Shown in pieces: positions 45,835 to 57,169 of a stretch of 64,000 bases of DNA; position 1 is the first letter of the stretch, and every line of letters begins with the position of its first letter. Source of the DNA: Bettongia penicillata ogilbyi (lineage: Eukaryota; Chordata; Mammalia; Diprotodontia; Potoroidae); the NCBI GenBank assembly GCA_023548195.1, contig JAJHZJ010000028.1, positions 1,196,001 through 1,260,000 of the forward strand. The letters are read 5' to 3'. Both the position numbers and the translations under genes were made by a program. The notes below the pieces were generated by a model that did not search any database, was not told the DNA's origin, and worked only from the letters and a program-made list of their open reading frames with translations.

Positions 45835-46105
45835 AGATAAAATATTTATAAAGTGATTGCCATTTGCCAACCACGGTACCAAGTTCTTTTAGCTGATATT
45901 CACCAATATTTGTACTATGAGATCATAGATTTAGAGCTGAGACTGATTTTTGGCAGCATAATCCAACCTTTTTATGTTACAGGGATGGAAACAAAGGCCC
46001 AGGGAAGTCAAGACCCAGATGATGTTATATAAATAGAAGGCATCATGTGTCGGACTTGAACTCAGGTCTTCTGATTCCAAAGATGGAACTCTTTTATACT
46101 GATAA
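45835..46105 (-). repeat. MIR-related SINEs, inverted
   Basis: A tail piece ('taaagtgattgccatttgcc') is followed by 'agatcatagatttagagctg', 'tgttacagggatggaaacaa' and 'cggacttgaactcaggtctt'. Probably two adjoining fragments. Confidence 0.6.
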
Positions 46106-46109
46106 ATAT

Positions 46110-46905
46110 TAATGATGCGATGGAAGGACTTCTCTACTTAAATCACTTTGCTTAACTTTTGCATACTAAAAACCCAATATTGTACATTTTCTTGTTTAAA
46201 AAAGTAGCAAAGCAAGATATTGGGACTCTGATTTGTACTAGTTCTTCCCCTGATAAATCTGCCTCTCTTGTGGTTCCATTTCACACTCCTTTGTCCTTTG
46301 AATGGTTCCAGATGGCTTTCCTCCCTCTTCTCCATCCCACTGAACCCAATTAAAATATTATAAAACAGAAACTTTCCTTACTCTGTCATGCCAGTCAAGC
46401 TACTTCATCCCTGTGCCTAAGCTACCATAATCTCTGAAGTGAAGCCATTGATGCTGGTCTAGCCAAGACGAGTATTGGGAGAATAGTTCTGTATTTTCAT
46501 TGTGCTTTGAAATGTGGCACATTAGAGTAAAAACAAGCTTTTCCTGGAGGAGATCTTAGATAACTACAAAAGTTTGCAGCTCACTATTTAGAAAGAAATA
46601 GCAAAACACCCATTTTCTATCTAATATAAAAAGCATAAGGTGGGGGCAGGATGAACTCAGAAGTATATGAAAGAGTACTCCCCATCTACAGTTATGTACT
46701 TTTTAGTGCATGTTTTTACCATAAGTTTACCTGTAATGCCTTCACTGATGGATAGACTACCCTTACTATCCAATAGATAGAAAGGATATAAGACAGTTTG
46801 GGAAAGTGAGAAAATTACTGGACTGAAAACAAAAGCATCTTAGCTCTAACCCTGGGTACAATATAGCAAAATCAAAATAGCTATTTCTAATATGGCAAGG
46901 ACTAG
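46110..46905. other. Unassigned non-coding stretch
   Basis: The only repeat-like piece is a faint MIR-like word set near 46,800-46,860. No credible coding frame. Confidence 0.5.
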
Positions 46906-46907
46906 AA

Positions 46908-47050
46908 ATATTTTAAGAGAATGTAAACTCCTTGAAGGCTGGGACTGTGGTTCTTGCTTATGTTTTGTTTGTTTTTTGCTTTTTTCCCCAGTATCTCTAG
47001 CATCTAACACAGAGTAAACCTTATTAAATGCTTATTGATTGACGGATTGT
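46908..47050 (+). repeat. L2 LINE 3' end
   Basis: 'tgtaaactccttgaaggctg', 'cagtatctctagcatctaac', 'ttattaaatgcttattgatt' and a final 'gacggattg'. Confidence 0.75.
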
Positions 47051-47936
47051 CGAAAAGAAAAATGTCTATCTATTGATTTACCTGTTTTAGGCTTTTTGGT
47101 TTTTTTTTTAATTTGTTTATTTATTTTTAATTTTCAACATTCATTTCCACAAGATTTAGAGTTCCAAATTTTATCTCCATCTCTCCACTCTCCCCACCCC
47201 AAAACATCAGGCATTCTGATTACCCATTCCCCGAGCCTGCACTCCCTTCTCTCACATCGCTCCCTTCCCTTTATCCTCATCTTCTCTCTTTCTTGTAGGG
47301 CAGGATAGATTTCTATACCCCATTATCTGTATTTTTTTTATTTCCAAGTAGCATGCAAAAACAATTCTCAACATGCATTCCTTAAACTTTGAGTTCCAAC
47401 TTCTCTCCCTTCCTCCCTCCCCATCCTTCTTCACTGAGAAGGCAAGCAATTTAATATAGGCTATATGTGTATATTTGCTAAAGACTTCCATAATAGTCAT
47501 GTTGTGAAAGACTAACTATATTTTCCTCTATCCTATCCTGCCCACTATTTATTCTATTCTCTCTTTAGACCTTGTCCCTCCCCTAAAGTGTTTACTTCTA
47601 ATTACTCCCTCCTCCCATTTGCCCTCCCTTCTATCATCCCCCTACCCCACTTATCCCTTTCTCCCCTCCTTACCTGTAGTGTAAGATAGGTTTTCATGCC
47701 AAACTGAGTGTGGGTGTTATTCCCTCCTTTAGCCAAAAGTGATGAGAGTAAGCTTCACTTTTTTCCTCTCACCTCCCCCCTTTTCACCTCCATTGAAAAA
47801 GTTTTTCTTGCCTGTTTTATGAGAGATAATTTTCCCCATTCTATTGCTCCCTTTCTCTTCCCAATATATTCCTCTCTCATCCCTTAATTTTATTTTTTGG
47901 ATATCATCCCTTCCTATTCAATTCAACCTATACCCT

Positions 47937-47985
47937 CTTTATATATATATATGTAAATGTAAATGTATATGTGTGTGTGTGTATG
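47937..47985. repeat. (TA)n/(TG)n tract in the HAL1 3' region
   Basis: TA units, then GTAAAT units, then TG units, at the place where two other HAL1 copies carry simple sequence. Confidence 0.9.
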
Positions 47986-48089
47986 AGATCCTTCCAACAG
48001 TGAAAAGTTTCAAGTTACAAATATTATCTTTCCATGTAGGAGTGTAAACAGTTCAACTTTAGTAAGTCCCTTATGATTTCTCTTTCCTT

Positions 48090-49150
48090 TTCACATTTCC
48101 ACACTTCTCTTGATTCTTGTGTTTGAAAGTCAAATTTTCTATTCAGGTCTGGTCTTTTTCATCAAGTATGCTTGAAAGTCCTCTATTTTATTGAATGACT
48201 AATTTTTCCCCTGAAGTATTACACTCAGTTTTGCTGGGTACGTGATTCTTGGTTTTAATCCTAGTTCCTTTGACTTCTGGAATATCATTTTCCAGGCCCT
48301 TTGATCACTTAATGTAGAAGCTACTAGATCCTCTGTTCTCCTGATTCTATTTCCACAATACTCGAATTGTTTCTTTCTGGCTCCTTGCAATATTTTCTCT
48401 TTGACCTGGGAACTCTGGAATTTGGCTACAATATTCCTGGGAATTTTCTTTTGGGGATTTCTTTCAGGAGGTGATTGGCGGATTCTTTTTAATATTTATT
48501 TTACCCTCTGGTTCTAGAATATCAGGGCAGTTTTCCTTGATAATTTCATTAAAGGTGATGTCTAGGTTCTTTTTTTGATCATGGCTTTCAGGTAGTCCCC
48601 TAATTTTTAAATTGTCTCTCCTGGATCAATTTTCTGGGTCTATTGCTTTTCCAATGAGATGTTTCATACTGTCTTCTGTTTTGTCATTCTTTTGGTTTTG
48701 TTTTGTAATTTCTTAATTTCTCAAAGAGTCTTAGCTTCCATCTGCTCCATTCTAACTTTTGAAGCACTATTTTCTTCAGTGAGCTTTTGAACCTCCTTTT
48801 CCATTTGACTAATTCTGCTTTTTAAAGCATTCTTCTCCTCACTGGCTTTTTGGGCCTCTTTTGCCATTTGAGTTTCTATTTTTAAAGGTGCTATTTTCTT
48901 CAGCATTTTTTGTGTCTCCTTTAGCAAGCTGTTGACTCACTTTTCATGAATTTCTTGCATTGCTCTCATTTCTCTTCCCAGTTTTTCCTCCACCTCTCTT
49001 ATTTGATTTTCAAAATCCTTTTTGATCTTTTCTATGGTCTGAGATCATTATATACTTATTTTGGAGGTTTTGGATGCAGAAGCCTTGACTTTTGTGTCTT
49101 CCTCTGATGGTATGTGTTGTTCTTCCTCATCTGAAAGGATGAAAAAAATA
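48090..49150 (-). pseudogene. HAL1/L1 ORF1 (nucleic-acid-binding protein) relic
   Basis: Two open pieces remain. At 48,721-48,927 there are 68 codons rich in Lys, Glu and heptad-spaced Leu/Ile/Met ('LTEENSASKVRMEQMEAK'), the ORF1 coiled coil that forms the trimer. At 48,199-48,390 there are 63 codons with 'PRITYPAKLSVILQGKN', the C-terminal domain word shared with L1 ORF1 proteins. Between them the minus strand reads the RNA-binding middle with several stops. Upstream, an acidic N-terminal part ends at a stop near 49,050. L1 ORF1 proteins bind RNA as trimers; this one cannot be made. Confidence 0.7.
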
Positions 49151-50059
49151 CCTGTTCACCAAGAAAGTAGCTTTCTATAGTCTTATTTTTTTTTTCCTTT
49201 TTGGGTCACTTTCCCAGTCAGTTACATGACTTTTGAGTCATTTGTCAAGAGAAGAGTATACTCTGGCCACCTGTAAGTTCTCAGTTCCTCCAAGGTGGCA
49301 CAATCAAGGGATAGGAGATTACTCCTCTCCTGGTCAGCTCTCTGATCTGAAAATTACCACAGCTTTTCTACCTAGGACCTGTGAGTAGAATTCTCTCTCT
49401 GGAGCCTCCATCAGCTCGACCAGCCAGTGCTGCTCCTCACTCCAGGACAGTCACTCAGGGCTGATACCCAGATCAGTTGCTCAATTCCCCCAGGGTCTTT
49501 AGGCTGAGTGCTCCAAAAATGAATGCTTCTGCTGCCTGGGGCAACCTGGGGCTGGGGCTAGAGCAGGACTCTGCTTCCTTCTCCTCCAGGTGAAAGAGTT
49601 TTCTCACTGATCTTTGAAGCTGTCTCTGGTATTTGTGGTTTGAGGGATCTGGTAACCACAGCTGCTGCCAATGGCACCCTGAAGCCTGCTCTGTCCCTGT
49701 CCCTGCCATACTACACAGCCAAGGCTGGGTTGCACTCCACTTCGAGTCCAGTGACATAGACTTTTCCTGTTGGCCTTCCAGGATGCCTTGGGCTGGAAAT
49801 CTCTTTCACTCTCTCATTTTGTGGCTTCTGCTGCTCTAGAAATTGTTATGTCATTTTCTACAGCTATTTTATGGGCTATGGGGGGAGAACTTGGACAAGT
49901 CATCCTTCTCTGTGCTATCTTGGTTCCACCTCCCCATGATAAACTTTCTGGTTTTGATTTTTTTTTTGGTGACAGAAAGGTGACTTTCATCACATCAGTA
50001 CAGGGAATGCCAAGTGTAGAAACTCCTCCCACCAATGAAATACGACAAATTCTCTAGCT

Positions 50060-50205
50060 TTGAGTCTTAGAGAGGTTCTTGGTGGTTACTGAGGGGTTAA
50101 AAGACTTGATATGAGGCTACAGCTAGTAGGTGTCAAAAGGAAAGACTTGAACTCAGGTCTTCCTGACTCTAAGGACAACCTTCAGTCTACTAAGTTGCTT
50201 CTCTA
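50060..50205 (-). repeat. MIR-like SINE fragment, inverted
   Basis: 'ggggttaaaagacttgatat', 'cagctagtaggtgtcaaaag', 'cttgaactcaggtcttcctg' and the head 'cagtctactaagttgcttct'. Confidence 0.65.
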
Positions 50206-50209
50206 TGTT

Positions 50210-50820
50210 TCTATACCATCTTGCAAAAGACTCATGGGTATTCAGTTACATGGCATGATCTGAGAAGCACCAAAGAAAATATCTTCCTACAAAGTTGCTC
50301 CCATTCCCTCAATAGGAAGGCAATAAAATTCCTGAAAGCAAAGGAAGATTTTAGGTTTTCCATCTAAACTTTTCCCATGAAATATTAATAACTTAATAAA
50401 ATTAGATAGCTAATTGGATATTAATTGGATATCTTGGAAGATAACAAAAGACCCTGGATTGGTCAAGGTGATGCAAGGAACAGGTAGATTTCAATACATG
50501 ACAAGAAGTTTTCTTATTTTCCCCCTTGTCCCTTTAGCTTTATATGTATTGTTATCTGGAAGAAAAGTTTTGATCTACTTGGCATACTTAGCCTATACTG
50601 AAGAAACAAGAGGTAAAGATTGGCCAGGCATAGCTTTAATCCAGTGACTGTGAGCCCCTTTGCCTCTACAAGCCATGGTATTGCCCCTAAGCTTACCACA
50701 TTTACTCCCAAACTACTCTAGAATGACCGCTACCATATAATACCCCAGGTCCATTCCTTGGCCTTAGAGGGAGGAGATAGACAGGAGGAACAGAATATGA
50801 CTGCACCTTGATTTGTTCCC
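50210..50820. other. Unassigned non-coding stretch
   Basis: I see no recognisable repeat. The frame at 50,414-50,647 has no domain. Confidence 0.5.
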
Positions 50821-50825
50821 TTTCT

Positions 50826-50975
50826 CACTCTTATTCATTCATTCAGCATCACTCACTAAGTGCCTACTATGCATTCACTAATTACTGGAAGAAGGTTGGG
50901 GTGAGAGGGGACAGAAAATGTGGTGTTAACATAGAAGTGTCTGTGCACTCAAAGAACTTACAATCTTCCTCTCTT
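50826..50975 (-). repeat. L2 LINE 3' end, inverted
   Basis: 'cttattcattcattcagcat', 'ctaagtgcctactatgcatt', 'actcaaagaacttacaatct'. Confidence 0.65.
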
Positions 50976-50979
50976 TCTG

Positions 50980-52665
50980 ACGAATTTGACCTACTCTAAA
51001 CTTTCTCTGATACTGAGAAATGCTAAGTGGGATTTCACCTTCATATTAAGTTTCATTGTCTCATGAGATTCCTATACACATATACAAACACATACACACA
51101 CACACATCACACCACACCCCACCACATCACACCATACCATACCACACACCAATTCTCCTCTGACTCTCTTTCTCTTCATATCCCAAGAGAAAAATAGAGA
51201 TTCAATCCTATGCTTTCATTATAAGGCGTTTGCTGGCTAAAGAAATTCAGCATTTGCATATTGGGGGAGGTCTCTCCTCATGGAACACATTGCCATCCCT
51301 CTCTCCTGATAGGATAATATGTGGATGGTAGCAGTATCAGGAGTCAAACAGGAAGAGTAAGGCCAGCTGGAGTCATCTAATTATAGCCTTAGACTCTTTG
51401 GAGTGGCAACATGACAGTGCTAGGTCAGAATGAGTGTATCCAGAACAAAAACAGAAGTCTGAGCCCCAGAAAAAGGGAATGGAAACTATGCTTAAAACAA
51501 ATTTTGTCTATTTCTAGGTTTGAGTCTTGTGTGTAATGTAGCTTCTTTCAGTTGCTCCCATCTTTACCTTTCACCCCTTAATAGATCTTGCCTCCCAAAC
51601 TCTTAAGAAAATTTAACCCCTCCCTGTGGTCATTTTTTAAATTGAATGGCCATTTTGTTAATTGAACTAAAAAATTTCTCTGAAAGAATTGGAATTCTTT
51701 TTCTCTATAGGTTGTGTTTTGAAGAAATAGTTGCTTATGCTCAGGTCATTGAAAAATGAAAAAAAAAATCGATACCATTTCATGTTTTGATTTCAGCCAG
51801 GTGGTGAGGATTATTTGAGCCATTTCCTTACCCTATTTAGGGAAATGTCTCTTCCATAACATGGTTAACTGGAACCACACAGGAAAACTATAAAGTTTCT
51901 AACTTGCTACCCTCCCAATTCAGAGATAGGCAGTTTGATATAATTTATTCCTCTGAGTATAAACCAGGAACCTCTCAGTCAGAAGTTCCTCTTGAAAAGT
52001 TGTATCTTGAATGTCATGGGACAAACAGTAGCCTTAATCATGGTATGCATTTAGAATGAGGGTTGTGCTGAAAATGAAAATTATCATGAAAGGAATGTTG
52101 ACATTCAAACCTTTCCAGACAACAGGATTGCTATAACAATCTTTGACAGGCTATTTTTATAGTGACCAACACTCAGTTTTAAAGGCTAAGTCAACCCCCA
52201 AAAAGCAGCTTTTTCAGAGACAAAGGGAGAATGACAAGTTGGAAACTCAAGTTGGAAGAAAACCTCAGACCTTCCATGGCCTTATGTAAGGATGACCTTA
52301 TAAATGTTAAGCACCTGAGCAAACTCACTATGTGGTAATGGCTTGGTGCAAGGTTGAAAAGACTGAATACTGACCACTCTCTTTTGGTGCTGTTCTTTAA
52401 GGCAAAAACCAGTATAGAGACTGGCTGAACACACACACACACAGAAACAGAGAGAGACAGAGACAGAGAATTGTGTGAATTATGTTTGTTTGTGTTTTCA
52501 ATCACTAAACAACATTTGTTCACCACTCCCTATATCCCAAAGCACTGTATTCTGTACCATGTAACAGAGGAAAGCAAGTTGATTCCCAATTCCTTTCCTA
52601 AAGTAGAAGTTGTATTTCTTTGATTACTCTCCCCAGAGTAAGAGGTGGAAAGTAGAGTTGGAGGG
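50980..52665. other. Unassigned stretch with CA-rich microsatellites
   Basis: CA, CACC and CATAC units lie at 51,075-51,150 and AC/AG units at 52,430-52,468. Otherwise no recognisable repeat. The 111-codon minus-strand frame at 52,191-52,526 runs through the simple sequence and has no domain. Confidence 0.5.
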
Positions 52666-52667
52666 TA

Positions 52668-52738
52668 TAAATAATCAATCAACATTTATCCAACACCTGC
52701 TATGTACCATGCACTGTGCTAAGTCCAAGTGACAGAGG
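52668..52738 (-). repeat. Short L2 3' end, inverted
   Basis: 'aatcaatcaacatttatcca' followed by 'tatgtaccatgcactgtgct'. Confidence 0.65.
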
Positions 52739-52739
52739 A

Positions 52740-52892
52740 GGTGGCACACGAGTCAGACTCTGCCGCTAACTAGCTATGTCATTGAGAGAGTTATTTGATT
52801 TCTCTAAGCTTTGGTTTTCTTTTCTGTAAATTAAGGAGGCTAAATAAAATGACATGTAAAGTACCATCCAGCTCTAAATTAATGTTTCTAAT
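52740..52892 (+). repeat. MIR-like SINE
   Basis: 'agtcagactctgccgctaac', 'gagttatttgatttctctaa', 'gttttcttttctgtaaatta', 'agtaccatccagctctaaat'. Confidence 0.75.
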
Positions 52893-53029
52893 GGCAGATT
52901 TTGAACTTACACATAAGGGTGTAATAGGATAGAGATTGGACCTGTGATATTGTTGACACAGGAAACCCAGATAGTATAATCTCTTTGCCAGAGAAGGTTG
53001 GCAACTCCTCTGCCACTTAGAGTTTTAGA

Positions 53030-53150
53030 GATTGCCTAAAGCATTGCATGATTAAGTGATTTTCTCAGACTAACATAGCCAGTAGATATAAAAGATAAAA
53101 CTTGATTCCTCTTTTTCCTAGTTCCGAGGCCAGTTCCCTATTCATTTCAT
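53030..53150 (-). repeat. MIR-like SINE fragment, inverted
   Basis: 'gattaagtgattttctcaga', 'ctaacatagccagtagatat', 'ttccgaggccagttccctat'. Confidence 0.6.
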
Positions 53151-53344
53151 CTGTCATAAACATTTAGTAGGACATTTCTTGCCACTGACCTAAGTGTCTC
53201 AGAAAAAAAAAAAATCAATGTAACATAACAGAAATAAACTTGTAAATTGCTTAACTACAAAGAAATATGTAGTGGGGAAGTACTATGATAAGGGCACAAA
53301 CTGTAATTTACTACATTTTCTTGGAGTTATGTATTCCGTTTGTC

Positions 53345-55573
53345 ATCAATTAATTTATTTATTTTTAGTTTTCAACATTCACTTCCACCAGATCTTGATA
53401 TCCAAATTTTCTCCCCATCTCTCCCCTCCACCCACCCAGATAGTATGCATTCTGACTATCCCTTCCCCTAATCTGTCCTCCCTTCTATAACACCCCTTCC
53501 TTCTCTTATCCCGTTTCCTCTATTTTTTTGTAGGGCAAAATACCCCATGGCCTGTATGTCTTATTTCACATTGTATGTAAAAACAACTTTTAACACTTGT
53601 TTTTAAAACTTTGAGTTCCAACTTCTCTCCCTTCCTCCCTCCCCACCCATCCCCATTGAGAAGGCAAACAATTTGATATAGGTTATACACATGTAGTCAC
53701 GCAAAAAAACTTCTATAACATTCATGTTGGGAAAGTCTAAATATAAGTCCCTCCATCCTACCCTGCCCTCTATTTATTATCCTTTTTGACCCTGCCCCTC
53801 CTCAAAAGTATTAACTTCTAATTACCCCCTCCTCCTATACGCTCTCCCTTTTATCATTCCCCCAATCCCCTCTTATCCTCTTTCCCCTACTTTCCTGTGG
53901 TGTAAGATAGATTTTCATACCAAATTGAGCATGCATATTATTCCCTCCTTAAGCCAAATCCAATAAGAGTAAGATTCATTCTTTCCCTCTCACCTCCCTT
54001 CTCTTCTCCTCCACTGAAAAAGCTTTATCTTGCCTCTTTTACATGAGAGATAATTTACCCCATTCTATTTCTCCCTTTCTCCTTCTCCCAACATATTCCT
54101 CTCTCACCCCTTAATTTTATTTTGTTAGTTATCAGTCTTTCATATTCAACTCACCCTGTGCCCTCTGTCTATATATGTAAAATCCCTCCAACTACGCTAA
54201 TAATGAGGACGATCTTGAGAGTTACAAATATTATCTTTCTATGTAAGAATATAAACAGTTCAACTTTAGTACATCCCTTATAATTATTTTTTCCTGTTTC
54301 TCTTTTCATGCATCTCTTGATTCTCTTGTTCGAAAGTCAAATTTTTCTAATCAGCTCTGGTCTTTTCATCAAGAATGTTTGAAAATCTTCTATTTCATTG
54401 AATGACTGTTTTTTTTCCCTGCAGTATTATATTCAGTTGTACTACACAGGTGATTCTTGGTTTTAATCCTAGCTCCTCTGACCTCTGGAATATCATATTC
54501 CAAGCATTTCACTCCCTTAATGTAAAAGCTGCTAGATCTTGTGTTATATTGATTGTGTTTCCACAATACTCAAATTGCTTGGTTCTGGCTGCTTGCAATA
54601 TTTTCTCCTTGACTTGGGAGCTCTGAAATTCCTAGGAGTTTTCCTTTTGGGATCTCTTTCAGGAGATTTTTCAGGTGGATTCTTTCAATATCTAGTTTAC
54701 CCTCTGGCTCTAGAAGATCAGTGCAGTTTTCTTTGCTAATTTCTTGAAAGATGAAATCTAGGCTCTTCTTTCGAGCATAGTTTTCAGGTATCCCATAATT
54801 TTTAAATTATCTCTCCTGGATCTATTTTCCAGGTCAGTTGTTTTTCCAATGAGATGTTTCACATTGTCTGCTATTTTTTCATTCTTTTGGTTTTGTTTTG
54901 AAACTTTTTGATTTTTCATAAAGTCATTGGCTTCCATCTACTCGATTCTAATCTTTAAGGAATTATTTTCTTCAGTGAGTTTTTGGACCACCTATTTCAT
55001 CTGGCCAATTCTGCTTTTTAAGGCATTCTTCTCTTCATTGGCTTTTTGGATTTCTTTTGCCATTTGGGTTAGATTATTTTTAAGGTGTTATTTTCTTCAG
55101 CTTTTTTTGGTCCCCTTTAGCAAGGAATTGACTTGGTTATCATGATTTTCTTGCATCACTCTCATTTCTCTTCCCAATTTTTTCTCTATATCTCTTATTT
55201 GATTTTCAAAATCCTTTTTGAGCTCTTCCATAGCCTGAGACCAAGTCATATTTTTCTTGGAGGCTTTGAATGTAGGATCTTTGACTTTGGTGTCTTCTGT
55301 TTATATATTTTGATCTTTATTGTCACCAAAATAAGATTCTATAGATTCTATATATGATTCTTTTTCCATTTTTTTGCTCATTTCCCCAGCCACTTAGTTG
55401 ACTTTTGAGTGCATTGTCAAGGTAGTTCTCTGCTTCTACTGGGGGTAGGGAGGTGTACTGTCAGCTGCTCTATTCCTTCACTGTTTGTGAGCTTAGAGTT
55501 CCTGAAACAGCAGTTGCCACTGCCCCTACTGCTGTGGCTGTCTGTAGTTATGTGTTTCTCTCAAACTTTTCCC
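53345..55573 (-). mobile_element. HAL1-like retrotransposon, 5'-truncated
   Basis: The second minus-strand copy. Its 3' region (53,345-54,240) aligns by eye with 47,105-48,040 word for word ('aacattcacttccaccagat', 'actttgagttccaacttctc', 'gtgtaagatagattttcata'). ORF1 follows directly at about 54,290-55,400, again with no ORF2. The leader is largely missing, so the copy is 5'-truncated at about 55,573, the usual outcome of target-primed reverse transcription. Confidence 0.7.
54290..55400 (-). pseudogene. HAL1/L1 ORF1 relic, second copy
   Basis: On the minus strand it reads the same order as the copy at 48,090-49,150: acidic N-terminus, coiled-coil region (55,200-54,930), 'ctggaaaatagatccaggag' (the word that begins the RNA-binding middle in L1 ORF1) near 54,830, and the C-terminal domain near 54,600-54,420. 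Stops and shifts are numerous. Confidence 0.65.
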
Positions 55574-55575
55574 CT

Positions 55576-55812
55576 GAATATAATAATAATAACTAGCATT
55601 TAAATAGTATGTTAACATTTGCAAAGAATTTTTCAAATATTATATCATTTTATCTTCACAATAACCCTAAGAGGGAGGTGCTATAATTATCTTCATTTTA
55701 CAGATTAAGAAACTGAAGCAGACAAAGGTTAAGTGACTTGACCAGGGTAATACAGATAATGAGTGCCAGAGGTTGGATTCAAATTCAGGTCTTCTGAACC
55801 TCATTTAGCAAG
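55576..55812 (-). repeat. MIR/THER-like SINE, inverted
   Basis: 'aataataataactagcattt', 'catttgcaaagaatttttca', 'tcacaataaccctaagaggg', 'gttaagtgacttgaccaggg', 'ttcaaattcaggtcttctga'. A complete inverted copy, adjoining the truncated end of the HAL1. Confidence 0.8.
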
Positions 55813-55814
55813 TT

Positions 55815-57165
55815 AGCACTATCATGGATATTTCATCCAAAGATATTTTAGATCTAGTAGAATCTTGGTGGGCTTGTTTTGAACCAGCAATGAACCAATT
55901 TTCTTCTTGCATCCTACCATCCATTTTTCAATTCAGTAAATTGACAGATGAGACATTACTAATAGGCATGCTGTTAGGGCAAAAAGTATCAGAAAAGTAT
56001 TGCTATGCAAGGACTTACTCAATATCACTTGAGGGCAGTGACACTAATGATGATGGATTATGAAAATAATGAATCTATACAATAATGGTCATGTACAACT
56101 CTGACCTTTCTTTCAGATCCATATCCCTCTAAACTCCTTAAACTCTTTGCTTATACATAAGATACAGATGTAAATTCAAGTATTTGCATTCAATTAATGT
56201 CTTCCCTGACTCTCTCTGTTCTTATCAGTATTGTCTACCTTTAATTTTAAGCTAATAGAGGATAATGGTCATGAACAGTATCTATCTGGCCAGGAGGTTA
56301 GAAATCAAAATTTTTACATGCAAACTTGTTTTTTTTCTGATATTGGTTGGAACTTCACTATCCCCATCTGAAGCTTCAGTTCCACTATAGAAACTAATCT
56401 ATTGTCCACAGGAGAAGAAAAAAAGCCAAAATGTAGTCAGAAAGGGAACTGTAGTTTCTTTTGTTCTGTAAATATTTGCTATGCACATCAAGAGAAGTCA
56501 GTTGGTTATACATGTGTTCTATTTTTGATGTACTGCACAGCCATTTTTTGGCCTTTGAAATAATGACTTAATTGTAAAAATATAAGCTGCTTTGGCTTCC
56601 AAGAATCCTTACTGCAGGAATGATCATTACAAAAGCCAAACATACTGCCTCTTCTTCTGAATTAGACACTGAAAAGAGAACTTCTGTCCCTATTCTGAAA
56701 GCTCTGCATTATCCCATTCAATGACTGAAGCTTAAAAATGGAACCACTGCCTTGCTTATCTACCTGGGAATATTCTTGTGCAACCACAGCTATAAAGTCA
56801 TAGGTAGGATCTCAGAGCTTTATTAGTTGACATGAAATAAGATGACTTTCTTAACATGCAATTTCTGAGTAGTGACATTCCAGTGTTGACACTATAAAAA
56901 AAGTTTTAGATAGACCAACACTACTGGGAGATCACAGGCTTACACTTCTTCCTCCCTCAAATTCTTTCATTGAACCATGAGCATGTATAATCTTTTCTCT
57001 TTAAGGTATCATTTTATCTTCTGTTTACTAGGAAAAAAAATATCTTTTCAAGAGCTCCATTTGCCCATGAATCTCTATGTGGTGAAAGGAACCCAGAAGA
57101 TATTCAGGTAATTGGGCTTCAGAGGTGGGGTGTAGATAAAACTGGTGATAAAAACCAATTACATG
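55815..57165. other. Unassigned non-coding stretch
   Basis: No repeat is recognised; the left part of the RTE element may begin here but is too worn to see. The 79-codon frame at 55,824-56,063 has no recognisable domain. Confidence 0.45.
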
Positions 57166-57169
57166 TTAA

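Larger units (their letters stand above)
47105..49938 (-). mobile_element. HAL1-like (half-L1) retrotransposon, near full length
   Basis: Read on the minus strand, the copy starts near 49,938 ('ggggaggtggaaccaagata'), runs through a GC-richer 5' leader to about 49,150, then an ORF1 region to about 48,090, then a G/A-rich 3' region that ends at an A-rich tail near 47,105. ORF1 passes straight into the 3' region with no ORF2 between, the layout of half-L1 elements. Such elements depend on reverse transcriptase supplied by other LINEs. The whole copy is broken by stops and shifts. A second copy in the same orientation lies at 53,345-55,573. Confidence 0.7.

Noticed and set aside
49473..50057. 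Frames on both strands of 68-95 codons in a GC-richer patch
   Set aside because: The patch is the leader of the minus-strand half-L1 copy, which is GC-richer than its surroundings; no gene is needed.
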